From contig CM040423.1 in assembly GCA_022702705.1 (NCBI GenBank), positions 125,501,852 to 125,565,851 of the forward strand: DNA of 64,000 nucleotides, read 5' to 3'. This document shows positions 11,642 to 25,460 of the stretch, piece after piece. The notes under the pieces were generated by a model that worked only from the letters and a program-made list of their open reading frames with translations, had not been told where the DNA came from and searched no databases. Numbering within the stretch: the first letter of the stretch is position 1; the number at the start of each line of letters is the position of its first letter. Origin of the DNA: Papilionanthe hookeriana x Papilionanthe teres (taxonomy: Eukaryota; Streptophyta; Magnoliopsida; Asparagales; Orchidaceae). The translations under genes were made by a program, and so were the position numbers.

Positions 11642-11666
11642 AGTTTTTGTAGCCATTTGCTACGAA
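11642..11666 (+). promoter_or_regulatory. Degenerate primer-binding-site-like sequence after LTR
   Basis: Directly after the LTR comes agtttttgtagccatttgct. Many plant Ty3/gypsy elements have agtttttggcgccgttgcc at this place, and the differences are mostly C/T and G/A. The stretch also forms a short inverted repeat (gtagc/gctac), so the resemblance may be chance. Confidence 0.3.
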
Positions 11667-11743
11667 TTAAATCTTCTAAAAAATGGTATCAAATTCTTGT
11701 ATTTTAAAGCATATTTAAAGTCGCATCTCATCAGTTAGTTTAA

Positions 11744-14700
11744 GGAATGTGGAGTATTTTAGATCAATTGGGTAATTTGGAGAGTTTTTAAATGATTTTG
11801 GTGAAGAAATAAAAATTTTTTGGTCATTTGGGCATTTTTAGAGTTTTTGGGATTTTAACTAGTTTTGAGAGATTTGGTGTGAATTTGGGCAATTTGAATA
11901 ATTTTGACAGGATTAGAATGTTTTTTTTTTTGTTAAGTCTTAAGAATTCAGAGATTTTGGGATTTAGGGTTTTAAGGTCATTTTGGAAATTTTTGGAGAA
12001 TTTTGGTGGAAATTGGGTTATTTGGTAGTTTTGGAGAATTTAGAGCAATTTAGCTAGTTTTATGGAATGTGGAGTATTTTAGATCTCTAGGGTAATTTTG
12101 AGAGGTCCAAAATGATTTTGGTGAAAAAATGAGAACTTTTGGGCCATAGAGTCATTTTAGGAATTTTTGGGATTTTCACTAATTTTGGGTGATTTGGGGT
12201 GAATTTGGGCAATTTGGAATAAATTGAAGTGATTTAGAATAATTTTTGTTTAATATGAGGAATTTGGAGATTTTTGGGATTTTTAGGGTTTTAAGGGCAT
12301 TTTGGTCGTTTTGGAAAATCTTGGTAAAAAATATGTTATTTTGGTAGTTTTGGAGAATTTAGGGTAATATTGCTAGTCTTAAAGAATATGGAGTATTTTT
12401 GATCAATTCTGTTCTTTGGAGATGTTTAAAAGTTTTTGGTGAAGATGTGGTAATTTTTTGGGCCGAAAAGGCATTTTGAAAAATTTTTAGATTTTGGATA
12501 ATTTTTGCATATTTAGGGTGAATTTGAGCAATTTGAATAATATGTAGTGTTTTAAAAGCATTTTTGGTGAAGCCATAGAAATTTTGAGACTTTTGGGATT
12601 TTTAGGGTATTAAGGCTGTTTTGGTAATTTTGGAGGGTTTGGTGAAAATTGGGTTATTTTGGTCGTTGTAGAGAAATTAAAGAAATTTGACTAATTTTAA
12701 GGAATGTGCAGTATTTTAGATCAATTGGGTAATTTGGAGAGGTTTAAAATGATTTAAGAGAAGAGATGAGAATTTTCGAACCATTAGGTGAATTTTGGAA
12801 CTTTTTGAAATTTTGGCTAATTTTGGGAGATTTCTAGTGAATTGGGCAATTTGAATAGTTTGAGCTGGTTTAGAATGATTTTGGTGAAATCATAGCAATT
12901 TCGAGATTTTTGAGAAATTCTAGGGTTTTAAGGGTATTTTGGCAATTTAGGAGAATTTTGGTGAAAATTGTGTTATTTTGGTAGTTCTTAAGAATTCGGG
13001 GAAATTTAGCTAATTTTAGGGAAAGTGGATTATTTTATATCAATTATGTAATTTCGAGAGGTTTAAAATGAATAATTTGGGTGATTTTGGGATTATGGCT
13101 TATTTTGGGAGATTTGAGGCGAGATTGGGCAATTTGAATAATTTGGAGCGATTTAGAATGATTTTTGGTGATACCATAGAAATTTAGAGATTTTTATGAT
13201 TTTTTGGGTTTTAAGTGTATTTTGGTAATTTTGGAGAATTTTGATAAAAATTGATTTATTTTGGTAGTTTTTAAGAATTTAGGGCAATTTGGCATGCTTT
13301 AAGGAATATGTAGTATTTTGGATCAGTTGGGTAATTCAGAGATATTTAAAATGATTTTCGTGAAGAAATGAGAAATTTTGAGTCATATGGGCATTTTGGA
13401 GATTTTTTGGGTTTCCAACTAATTTTAGAATATTTGGCGTGAATTTGAGCAATTTGAATAATTTGTAGTGGTTTAGAATAGCTTTTGGTAAAATTTTAAG
13501 AATTTAGAGATTTTTAGGATTATAATGGAATTTTTGTAATTTTGGAGAAATTTGGTGAAAATCATGTTATTTTGGTAGTTTTGGAGAATTTAGTACAATT
13601 TGGCTAGTTTTGATGAACTAGGAGTATTTAAGATTAGTTGGGTAATTTGGAGAGGTTTGAACTGATTTTGTTGAATAAATAAGAATTTTTGCGACAATGG
13701 GGCATTTTGGGAATTTTTGGATTATAGCTAATTTTTGGAGATTTCGGGTGAATTTGGGAAATTTGAATATTTTGGAGTTGTTTAGAATGATTTTTGTTGA
13801 AATCTTAAGAATTTGGAGAATTTTGAGACATTTAGGGTTTTACGAGCATTTTGGTAATTTTGGAGAATATTGATGAAAATTTAGTTTTTTTGGTAGTTTG
13901 GAGAATTTTGATTAATTTGGCATGTTGTAAGGAATGTGGAGTATTTTAGATCAATTGGGTAATTCAGAGAGGTTTAATATGATTTTGGTGAAGAAATAAG
14001 ATTTTCGAGCCAAAGGGGCATTTTGGCAATTTTTGAGATTTTGGTTTTTTCGGAGATTTAGGGTGATATTGTGCAATTTGAGTAATTTTAAGTGGTTTAG
14101 AATGTTTTTTGGTGAAATATTAAAAGTTTGCTAAAATTTTGGATATTTTGGTTTTTAAGGGCATTTTGGTAAATTTGGATAATTATTGTGAAAATTATTT
14201 TATTTTGGTAGTTTTAGAGAATTTAGGTCAATTTGGCTACTTTTAAGGAATGTGGAGAATTTTAGATCAATTGGGTAATTTGGAGTGGTTTAAAATGCTT
14301 TCGGTGATGAAACGAGAATTTTAGGTCCATAGAGGCGTTTTAGAATTTTTGTGATTATGGCTAATTTTTGGAGATGTGGGGCAAGTTTGGGCAATTTAAT
14401 AAATTTAGAGTGGTTTAAAATGATTTTTAATAAAATTTTAGAAATATGGAGTTTTTTGGGATTTTTAGACTTTTAAGGGCATTTTGATAATCTTGGAGAA
14501 TTTTGGTGAAAATCATGTTATTTTGGTAGTTTTGGAAAAATTAGGAAAATTTGGCTAGTTTTAAACTAGTTTAGATCAATTGGGAAATTTGGGTAGGTTT
14601 GAACTGATTTTGGTCAAGAAATAAGATTTTTTAGGCCACAGGGGCATTTTCGGAATCTTTGGGATTTTAGATAATTTTGAGAGATTTATTGTGAACTTGG

Positions 14701-17700
14701 AAATTTGAATAATTTGGAGTGGTTTAGAATGACTTTTGGTGAAATCTTAAGAATTTGGATATTTTTTGGATTTTAAGGGTTTTAAGGGCATTTTAGTGAT
14801 TTTGGTAAAAATTGGGTTATTTTGGTAGTTTTGGAAAATTTCATGCAATTTGGCTAGCCTTAAGGAATGTTGAGTATTTTAGATTAATTATAAAATTTGG
14901 AGAGGTTTGAAATGATTTTATTGAAGAAATGAGAATTTTAGCTAGCTTTAAGTAATATAAAGTATTTTAGATCAATTGGATAATTTGGAGAGGTTTACAA
15001 TGATTTTGGTGAAGAGAAGAGAATTTTAGGGCCATAGAGGCATTTTGGTAATTTTTGGGATTTTGGCTAACTTTCGAAGATTTGGGGTGAATTTGCGAAA
15101 TTATAACAATTTTGATGTTTTATGATTATTTTTGGTGAAATCTTAGGAATTTGAATTTTTTTTTGGATTTTTAGGGTTTTAATGACATTTTGGTAATTTT
15201 GATGAATTTTGATGAAAATCCGGTTATTTTGGTAGTTTTGAAGAATTCCGGGCAATATGGTTAGTTATTTGGAATGTGCAGTATTTTATTTCAATTGAGT
15301 AATTTAGAGAGGTTTTAAATGATTTTGTAGAAGAAATGGAATTTTTTGGGTCACATGGTCATTTTTGGAATTTTTTGGATTTCGACTAATTTTTTTTGGA
15401 GATTTGGGGTGAATTTGTGCAATTTGAATAATTTGGAGTGGTTTAGAATGATTTTTATAGAAATCATAGAAATTTAGATATTTTTTTGGATCTTTAGGGT
15501 TATAAGGTAATTTTGGAAAATTTTGGTGAAAATTGGGTTGTTTTGGTAGTTTAGAGAATTTAGGGCAATAAAACTAGTTTTAAATAATATGAAGTATTTT
15601 AGATCAATTGGGTAATTTAGAGATGTTTAAAAGGATTTTGGTGAACAAATGAGAATTTTTTGTCCATAGGAACATTTTCAGAATTTCTGGAATTATGGCT
15701 AGTTTTGAAGATTTGGGGCGATTTTGGGCAATTTTAGTAATTGGAGTAGTTTAGAATGATTTTTGGTGAAATCTTAGAAATTTCTTGATTTTTGGGATTT
15801 TCAGGGTTTAAGGGCATATTGGTAATTTTGGAGAATTTTGGTGAAAATTGATTTATTTTGGTAGTTTTCTAGAATTTAGGGCAATTTGGTTAGTTTTAAG
15901 GAATGTTGAGTATTTTTGTCAATTGAGAAATTTCGAGATGTTTAAAATGATTTTGGTGATGAAATGAGAATTTTTGGGCCATATAGGCATTTTGGGATAT
16001 GTTGGGATTTTGGCTAATTATGGTTGAATTTAGGAAATATGAATAATTTCAAATGGTTTAGAATGATTTTTTGTGAAATAGTAGGAATTTTGAGATTTTT
16101 AAGATTTTTAGTGTTTTAGATCAATTGGACAAGTGAGAGAGGTTTAAAATCATTGTAGAAACTGGGTTTATTTTCGTTGTTTTGGATAATTTAAGGTAAT
16201 ATGGTTTGTTTTATGGAATGTGGAGTATTTTAGATCAATTGGGTAACTTGGCGAGGTTTAAAATGATTTTGGAGAAGAAATGAGAATTTTTGGGTCAAAG
16301 AGGCATTTTGGGAATTTTTGGGATTTTGGCTTATTTTTTTGTAATTTGGGGTGTATTTGGGAAATTTGAATAATTTGAATTGGTTTAGAATGAATTTTGG
16401 TGAAATCATAAGAATTTGGATATTTATGAGATTATTAGGGTTTTTTAAGGGCATTTTGGTTATTTTACAGAATTTTGGTGAAAATTGGGTTATATTGGAA
16501 GTATTGGAGAATTCATGGCAATTTGGTAAGATTAAAGGAAAGTGGAGTATTTTATTTTTGTAGTATTGGAGAATTCAAGGCAATTTGGCTAGTTTTAAAA
16601 AATGTGGGGTATTTAGAGAGGTTTAATATGATTTTGGTGAAGAAATGAGAATTTTTAGGCCTTTGGGCTTTTTTAGAAATTTTGGGATTTTTGCTAATTT
16701 TGAGAGTTTTTGGGTGAATTTATTCAATTTGAATAATTTGGGTTTAGAACGATTTTTGGTGAAATCTTAGTATTTTGGAGTTTTTCAAAATTTTAAAGGT
16801 TTTAAGGGCATTTTGGTAATTTTAGCAAAAATTGGGTTATTTTGGTAGTTTTAGGTAATTTGCGACAATTTGGCTAGTTTTAAAGAAAGTGAATTTATTT
16901 CAGATCAATTTAATAATTTTGAGAGGTTTAAAACGATTTTCTTAAAGAAATGAGAATTGTTGAGATGTAGGGGCATTTTTCGGATTTTTTTGTGATTTTG
17001 GCAAATTTTGAGAGGATTTGTGTGAAATTGGGCAACTTGAGTAGTTCGTACTAGATTGGAAGGATTTTTGTTGAAATCATAAGAATTTGGAGATTTTTTG
17101 GATTTTGACAGTGTTATTTGGTAATTTTCATGGAAATTGGGTTATTTTAGTAGTTTTGTGGAATTTAGGGGCAATTTGGCTAGAATAATGGTATGTAGAT
17201 TATTTTAGATCACTTAGGTAACTTAGAGAGGTATAAAATGATTTTGGTGAAGAAATGAGAATTTTTTGAGCATAGGGGCATTTTGGGAATTTTTGAGATT
17301 TTGGGCAATTTGAATAATTTTAACTGGATTAGAATGATTTTTGGTGAAATCTTAGGAACTTGGAGATTTTTCATACTTTTAGGGTTTTAAATGCATTTCG
17401 GTAATTTTGGAGAATTTTTTTTGAAAATTGGGTTATCTTGGTAGTCTTGGAGAATTTAGGGCAGTTTGGCAAGTTTTAGCGAATGTGAAGTATTTTAGAT
17501 CAATTGAATAATTTGAAGATGTTTAAAATCATTTGTCTTAGCGACATTTTAGAAATTTTTGGGATTTGAATAATTTTTTTTAATTTAGGGTGAATTTGGG
17601 AAATTTAAATAATTTGAAGAGGTTCATAATGATTTTTGGTGAAATCTTAAGAGTTTGGCGATTTTTTGGTTTTTTAGAGTTTTAGTGCCATTATGGTGAT

Positions 17701-20700
17701 TTTGTTGAAAATTGTGTCAATTTGGTATTTTTGGAGAATTTAGGGCAATTTGGCTTTTCGTAGGGAATGTGAAGCATTTTAGATCTACTGGGTAATTTTG
17801 AGATGTTTTATATGATTTTGTTGAAGATATGAGAAGTTTTTGGCCATCGGAGCACTTTGGGAATTTTTTGGTTTATGGTAATTTTGAGAGGTTTGAGGTG
17901 AATATAGGCAATATGAACAATTTGAAGTGGTTTAGAATTATTTTTGGTGTAATCCTAAAAATCTGGAGATTTTTATTAGGATTTTTAGGGTTTTACGATC
18001 TTTTTGATAATTTAGGAGAATTTTAGTAGAGATTGGTTTATTTTGGTAGTTTTCGAGAATTTAGGGAAATTTGGCTCGTTTTATGGAATGTAGAGTATTT
18101 TAGTTCACTTTGGTAATTTGGAGAGTTTTAAAATGATTTGGGTGAAGAAATGAGAAATTTTGAGATTATGGCTAATTTTGGTAGATCTGAGCGAATTTAG
18201 GCAATTTGAATAATTTGGAGTGGTCTAGAGTTATTTTTGATGAAATCTTACAAATTTTGAGATTTGTGGGACTTTTAAGGTTTTAAGGGCATTTTGGTAA
18301 TTCTGGGAAATTTGATGAAAATTGTTTTATTTTGCGAGTTTTGAGAGTTTAGGGAAATTTGGTAAGTTCTAGGGAATGTGGAGTATTTTAGATCAATTGG
18401 GTAACTCAAAGAGGTTTAAAATGATTTTTGGGTAATTTGGAGATGTTTGAAATAATTTTGGTAAAGAAATGAGAATTTTTGGGCCAAAGGGGCATTTTGG
18501 AAATTTTTTAGATTTTTGTTTATTTTGGGAAATAGTGGGTGATTTTGGGCAATTCAAATAATTTGGAGTGGTTCAGAACAATTTTTTGTGAACTCTTGAG
18601 AACTTGAAAATTTTTGTGATTTTTGGGGTTTTATGGGTATTTTGGTAATTTTGAAGAATTTTAGTGAAAATTGGGTTATTTTGAGAGTTTTAGAGAATTA
18701 ATGGAAATTTAGCTAGTTTTAAGGATTGTAGAGTAGTTTTGATCAATTGTGTAACTTGGAGAGGTTTAAAAGTTTTTGGTAAAGAAATGAGAATGTTGGC
18801 GCTTTTTATGAATTCTTAGGATTTTAGTAATTTCTGAGAGTTTTGGGTCGTATTTTGGCAATTTAAATAATTTGGACTTCTTTAGAATGATTTTGGTGAA
18901 ATCTTAGGAATTTGGATATTTTTGGTATATATAGAATTTTCAGTGCATTTTGGTAAATTTGGTAAAGATTTGGTTTTTTTTGCTAGTTTTGTAGAATTTA
19001 GGGTAGTTTGGCTAGTTTTGAGAAATGTTAAGTATTTTAGGTCAATTAGAAAATTTCGAAGGTTTAAAATGATTTCAGTGAAGAGATGAGAATTTTCGGG
19101 CCATAGGGGCATTTTAGGTATTCTTGGACATTGGCTAATTTTGGGAGATTTGTGGTGAATTTGGGCTATTTGAAAATTTTGGGGTGACAGAGAATGATTT
19201 TTTGAATTTTTAATTTTTCAAAGTTATTTTGTAATTTTGGTAGTTTATGAGAATTTAGGGCACTTTGGCTAGTTTTAAGGAATGTGGAGTATTTTAGATT
19301 AATTGGGTAATTTGGTGAGGATTACAATGATTTTGGTGAAGAAATTAGAATTTTTTAGCTACAGGGACATTTTGGGAGTTTTTAGGATTTTGGCTAATTT
19401 TGGGAGATTTGGGGTGAATTTTGGTAATTTGAATAAACTGAAGTGGTTTAGAATAATTTTGGTGAAATCTTAGGAATTTGGAGATTTTTTGGGTTTTTAA
19501 GGTTTTATGATCATTTTGATAATTTTGTAAATTTTCATAAAAAATGGGTTTTATTTGTTAGTTCTGGAGAATTTAAGGCAATTTGGCTAGTTTTAAGGAA
19601 TGTGGAATATTTTAGATTTGTTGTCTAACATGGAGAGGTTTAAAATGATTTTGTTGAAAAAATGAGATTTTTTTGGGTCATACGGGTATTTTCGAAAGTT
19701 TTGGGATTTTGGTTAATTTTGGGTGAATTTAGCAATTTGAATAATTTGGAGTAGTTTAGTGATTTTTTTAAAATCATAGGAATTTGGAGATTTTTTGGAA
19801 TTTTAAGGTTCTAAGGGTATTTTGGTAATTTTGTAGAATTTGATGATAATTAGGTTATTTTTGTAGTTTTCGAGAATCTTGGTCCATTTGGCTAGTTTTA
19901 AGAATTATGGAGTATTTTAGATCAATTGGGTAATTTGGAGAGGTTTAAAATGATTTTGGTGAATAAATGAGAATTTTTGTGTCATAGGGGTATTTTGGGA
20001 ATTTTTGGACTTCGGTTATTTTTTGGAGATTTGTGGTGAATTTGGGCAATTTAAATAATTTGGAGTGGTTTAGAATGTTTTTTGGTGAAACCTTAGAAAT
20101 TTTGAGATTTTTGGGATTTTTAAATTTTTATGAGCATTTTAGAAATTTTCGAGAATTTGAGGGAATTTGGGTTATTTTGGTAGTTTGGGAGAATTTAATG
20201 CAATTTGGCTAGTTTTAAGGAATGTGGTGTATAGTAGATCAGTTGGATAATTTGGAGAGGTTTAAAATGGTTTTGGTGATGAAATGATAGTTTTTGGGCC
20301 ATAAGGGTATTTGAGGAATTTTCAGAATTTTAGCTTATTATGGGATATTTCGGGTGAATTTAAGCAATTTGAATAATTTTGAGTGGTTTAGAATGATTTT
20401 TGGTTAAATCGTAGGAATTTGGAGTTTTTTTGGAACTCTTAGGGTTTTAATGGTATTCTGCTAATTTTGGAGAATTTTGATGAAAATTGGGTTGTTTTGG
20501 TAATATTGTAGAATTTAGGGTAATAATGTAGTATTAAGGAATGTGGAGTATTTTAGATCAATTAGGTAACTTGGAGAGGTATGAAATGATATTGGTGAAT
20601 AAATGAGAATGTTTTAGTCATATGTGCATTTTTCCATTTATTGGCATTTTGACAAATTTGGATGATTTTGCGTGAATTTTGGAGCATTCCAAATCAATAA

Positions 20701-23700
20701 GATATTTTGGAATGGTTTAAAAGGATTTTTGGTTATGACATGGTAATTTTTGTGTCATTGAGGCATTTGAGAAGTTTTTGGAATTTTGGCTTATTTTGTC
20801 AAATAGGGGGTAAATTAGAAGAATTTGAAAACTTTGGAGTGGTTTAGAATGACTTTTGGTAAAATCATAGAAATTCTGAGATTTTTAGGATTTTTAGGGT
20901 TTTAAGGGTATTTTGGTAATTTGGGAGAGTTTTGGTGAAAATTGGTTATTTTGGTAGTTTTGGAGAATTTAGGGCAATTTGGTTAGTTTTAAGGAATTTG
21001 GAGTGCTTTGGATTAATTGTGTAATTTGGAGAGGTTAAAAATGATTTTGTTGAAGAAATGAGAATTTTTGCCCATAGGGGCATTTTGGTAATTTTTAGGA
21101 GTTTGGCTGATTTTTGAAGATTTCGGGTGAATTTGGGCAATTTGAATTATTTGGAGTGGTTTAAAATGATTTTTGTTGAAATCGTAGGAATTTGGAGAAC
21201 TTTTGGGATTTTTTCGGTTTTATGGGCATGTTGGTAATTATGGAGAATTTTGGTGAAAACTAGGTTATTTTGGTAGTTTTGGAGAATTTTGGACCATTTG
21301 GCTTGTTTTAAGAAATGTGAAGTATTTTAGATTAATTGAGTAATTTGGAGATGTCTAAATTGATTTTGGTGAGGAAATGAGAATTTTTAGGACGGAGGGG
21401 CAGTTTTATAATTTTTGAGATTATGACTAATTTTGGGAGATTTAGGGAGAATTTGGGCAATTTTAATAATATGGAGTAGTTTAGAATGATTTTTTCTGAA
21501 ATCTTACAAATTTGGAGATTTTTTGTGTTTTTATGGTTTTAAGGGCATTTTAGGAATTTTAGAGAATTTTGGTGAAATTAGAGTTATTTTGGTAGTTTTG
21601 GAGAATTTATGGAAATTTTGCAAGTTCTACAGAATGTGCACTATTTTAGATAAATAGGGTGATTCAGAGAGGTTTAAAATAATTTTGGGGAGGAAATGAG
21701 AAATTCGAGCCTTAGGGGCATTTTGGTATTTTTTTGGATTTTGGCTTATTTTGGGAGATTTTGGGTGATTTTATGCAATTTAAGTAATTTTGAGTGTTTT
21801 GAATGATTTTTGGTGAAATCATATGAATTTGGAAAATTTTGGGATATTTAGGTTTTTAAGGGCATTTTTGTAAATTTGGAGAATTATTGTAAAAATTACT
21901 TTATTTTGATAGTTTTGGAGAATTTGAGGCAATTTGGCTAGTTTTAAGGAATGTGGAGAATTTCATATCAATTGGGTAATTTGGAGAGGTTTAAAATTCT
22001 TTTGATGATGAAATTAGAATTTTCGGGCCAAAGAGGCATTTTAAATTTTTGTTTATATGACTAATTTTTGGAGATTTGGGGTAAATTTGGGTAATTTGAA
22101 TAATTTGGAGTGATTTAGAATTATTTTTGGTGAAATCTTAGAAATTTGGAAATTTTTGAGATTTTTAGGGGGGTTTTAAGCATATTTTGGTAATTTTAGA
22201 GAATTTTGGTGAAAATTAGACTATATTTTTAGTTTTAGAGAAGGTAAGGCAATTTTGCTAGTTTTAAGCAATATGAAGTATTTTAGATCAATTGGGTAAT
22301 TTGGAGAGATTTAAAATGATTTTAGTGAAGAGATGAGAGATTTCGAGCCTTAGGGGTATTTTAAAATTTTTTGGGATTTTGGATAATATTGGGAGTTTTA
22401 GGGTGAATTTGGGAAGTTTGAGTAATTTTGAGTGGTTTAGAATGATTTTTGGTGAAATCTTATGAATTTGGTGATTTTTGGGTTTTTTTGGGGTTTTAGA
22501 GCAATTCTGTAATTGAGGAGAATTTTGGTGAAAACTACATTATTTTGGTAGTTTTTGAGAATTTAGGGCAATTTGGCTAGTTTTATGGAAAGTGGAGTAT
22601 TTTAGATCAATTGGGTAATTTGGAGAGGTTTCAAATGATTTTGGTGAAGAGATGAAAATTTTCGGACCACAGTGGCATTTTGGGAATTATTTGGATTTCG
22701 ACTAAGTTTGGGAGATTTTGAGTGAATTTGGGCATTATTAAAAATTTGAAGTTCTTTGGAATGATTATTGGTGAAATCTTAGGAATTTGGAGATTTTTGG
22801 GATTTTTATTGTTTTAAGGGCATTATAGTGGTTTTGGTAAAAATTGTGTTATTTTTGTAGTTTTGGAGAATTTAGTGCAATTTGGTTAGTTTTGATGAAT
22901 GAGGAGTATTTTAAATCTATTGGGTAATTTATAGAGGTTTGAAATAATTTTGGTGAAGAAATGAGAATTTTGGGTCATAAGGGCATTTTGGGAATTTGTA
23001 AAATTTTGGCTAATTTTGTGAGATTTGGGGTGAATTTGGGCAATTTGAAAATTTTCGAGTGCTTTAAAATAATTCATGGTGAAATCTTAGGAAATTGGAG
23101 AATTTTTGGATTTTTTGTGTTTTTAATGGCATTTTGGTAAGTTTTGATAATTTTGATGAAAATTAGATTTTTTTTAGTAGTTTTGGAGAGTTCAGGGCAA
23201 TGTGGTTTGTTATTAGGAATGTGGAGTATTTTATTTCTATCGGGCAATTTGGAGATGTTTTAAATGATTTTGGAGACGAAATGGGAATATTTGGGCTGGA
23301 GGTGCATTTTAATAAATTTTTGGATTTTGGCTAATTTTTTTAATTTTGGGGTGAATTTAGGAAATTTGAATAATTTGGAGTGGTTTAGAATGTTTTTTGG
23401 TGAAAGGTTAGGAATTTAGAGATTGTTTGATTTTTAGGGTTATAAGGTAATTTTGGAAAATTTTGGTGAAAATTGGGTTATTTTGATTGTTTTGGAGAAT
23501 CGAGAGCAATTTAGCTTGTTTAATGAATGTGAAGTATTTTTGTTCGATTTGGTAATTGGAGATGTTTATAATGATTTTTGTGAAAAATAAGAATTTTTTG
23601 GCCATTGGGGCATTTTAGGAATTTTTGGAATTAGGGCTAGTTTGGGAGATTTGAGGCGAATCTGGGCAATTTGAATAATTTGGAGTAGTTTAGAATGATT

Positions 23701-25107
23701 TTTCGTGAAATCTTAGAATTCCTTGATTTTCGGGATCTTTAGGGTTTTAATGACATTTTGGTGATTTTGGAGAATTTTGGTGAAAATTTACTTATTTTGG
23801 TAGTTTTCAAGAATTTAGTGCAATTTGACTAGTTTTAAAGAATGTGGATTATTTTTGTCAATTGAGAAATTTCGAGATGTTTAAAATGATTTTGGTGAAT
23901 AAATGAGAATTTTTTGGCATATGGGAATTTTGGGAAATTATGGGATTTCAGCTAATTTTGGTTGAATTTATGCAATTTGAATAATTTGGAGTCGTTGAGA
24001 ATGATTTTTAGTGAAATCATAAGAATTTGGAGATTTTTAAGATTTTTAGGGTTTTAAGGGAATTTTGGTAATTTTGTTGAAAATTGGGTTATTTTGGTAG
24101 CTTTGGAAAATTTAGGGAAATTTCGCTGGCATTAAAGAATATAGACTATTTAAGATCAAATGGGTACTTTGGATAGGTTTGAATTGATTTTGGTGAAGAA
24201 ATGGGAATTTTTGGGCCCATGAGCATTTTAGGAATCTTTGGGATTTTGGCTAATGTTGGGTGATTTATGGTCAATTTGGGCAATTTTAATAATTTGGAGT
24301 GGTTTAGAATGATTTTTAGGGAAATATTAGGAATTTAGATATTTTTGGGATTTTAGGGTATTAAAGACATTTTAGTAATTTTGGTAAAAATTAGTTTATT
24401 TTGGTAGTTTTGGAGAATTTCATGCAATTTGGCTAGTTTAGAATGTGGAGTATATTAGATCAATTGGAAAATTTTAAGAGGTTTGAAATGATTTTGTTGA
24501 AGAAATGAGAATTTTTTGGCCATAGGGGCATTTTGGTAACTTTTGGAAGTTTGGCTAATTTTGGGAGATTTAGGATGAATATGGGCAATTTGAATTATTT
24601 AGAATGGTTTAGAATGACTTTTGGTGAAATATTAGGAATTTGGAGATTTTCGGGATTTTTAGGGTTTTACAGGCATTTTGGTAATAATGGAGAATTTTGG
24701 TGAAAATTCGGTTATTTTGGTAGTTGTGGAGAATTTATGGTAGTATGGCTAGTTATTAAGAATGTGGATAATTTTATTTTGTATAGGGTAATTTGGAGGT
24801 TTTAAATGACTTTATTGAAGAAAAGGGAATTTTTTTGTCATATGGGCATTTTGGGAATTTTTTTAATTTTGGCTAATTTTGGGTGATTTAGGGAGAAATT
24901 GGGCAATTTGAATGATTTGAAGTGGTTTAGATTTATTTTTGGTGCAATCTTAGACATTTGGAGATTTTTTTGGATTTTTGGGGTTTTGAGGGTATTTTGG
25001 TAATATTGGAGAATTTTGGTGAAAATTGGGCTATTTTGGTAGTTTTTTAGAATTTAGGGCAATTAGACTTGTTTTGAGGAATAAGAAGTATTTTAGACCA
25101 ATTTGAT
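11744..25107 (+). repeat. 320-bp satellite array, about 42 monomers, forward arm
   Basis: The marker ggaatgtggagtattttaga recurs at 11,744, 12,064, about 12,383, 12,701, 13,020 and onward at 318-320 bp steps until about 25,107, giving roughly 42 monomers over 13.4 kb. Monomers are visibly diverged, with small indels and a few partial units (for example near 18,420). Each monomer contains two related sub-blocks around aatttggag-GGTTTA-aatgatttt, about 125 and 194 bp apart. The plus strand is rich in G and T and very poor in C. Most monomers carry a telo-box-like TTTAGGGTTTTAAGGG. Short open frames occur only by chance. The size and regularity suit a pericentromeric, centromeric or subtelomeric satellite; the sequence alone cannot say which. 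The stretch 11,667-11,743 before it is unassigned. Confidence 0.95.
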
Positions 25108-25114
25108 ATGGCGT

Positions 25115-25430
25115 CTTCTCTCTCCAGTTTTTGTATGTAAGTCCTTTCTTGACTCGAAAGTATGGCATTCCTCTAACTTTTTCTTTGAGAAAGGATATGT
25201 CGTATAGCATTCCTTCTCAAAATCGACATATTGACATTTGACATTTCTAAGAAACAGAATATGACATCCATTTTCTCTCTTCAGTTATTGGATATAAGCC
25301 CTTCCTGACACGTAAATATAACATTCCTCTAAGTCTTCCTTTGAGAAAAGATTTAAGTCGCATAGCATTCTTTCTCGAAATTGATATATTGACATTCTAA
25401 ATTTTATAACATTCGTTCTAATTCTCCAAA
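25115..25430. repeat. Two-copy 157-bp tandem repeat in the satellite spacer
   Basis: Two diverged copies start at about 25,116 (ttctctctccag) and 25,273 (ttctctcttcag). They share in order cattcctcta, ctttgagaaa, catagcattc and atattgacatt. This sequence is unrelated to the flanking 320-bp satellite and is not G/T-biased. Confidence 0.7.
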
Positions 25431-25460
25431 TAATGATATAAAACACTTTTCGACTAATTG

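Noticed and set aside
11646..11664. A confident tRNA primer binding site after the 1.7-kb LTR
   Set aside because: The match to the usual plant motif needs several changes and an indel, and the stretch is a small inverted repeat; kept only as a low-confidence feature.
11828..23605. Short open frames of 61-76 codons inside the 320-bp satellite
   Set aside because: Scattered, not at a constant monomer position, and rich in Phe/Gly/Trp or Asn/Lys purely from composition.
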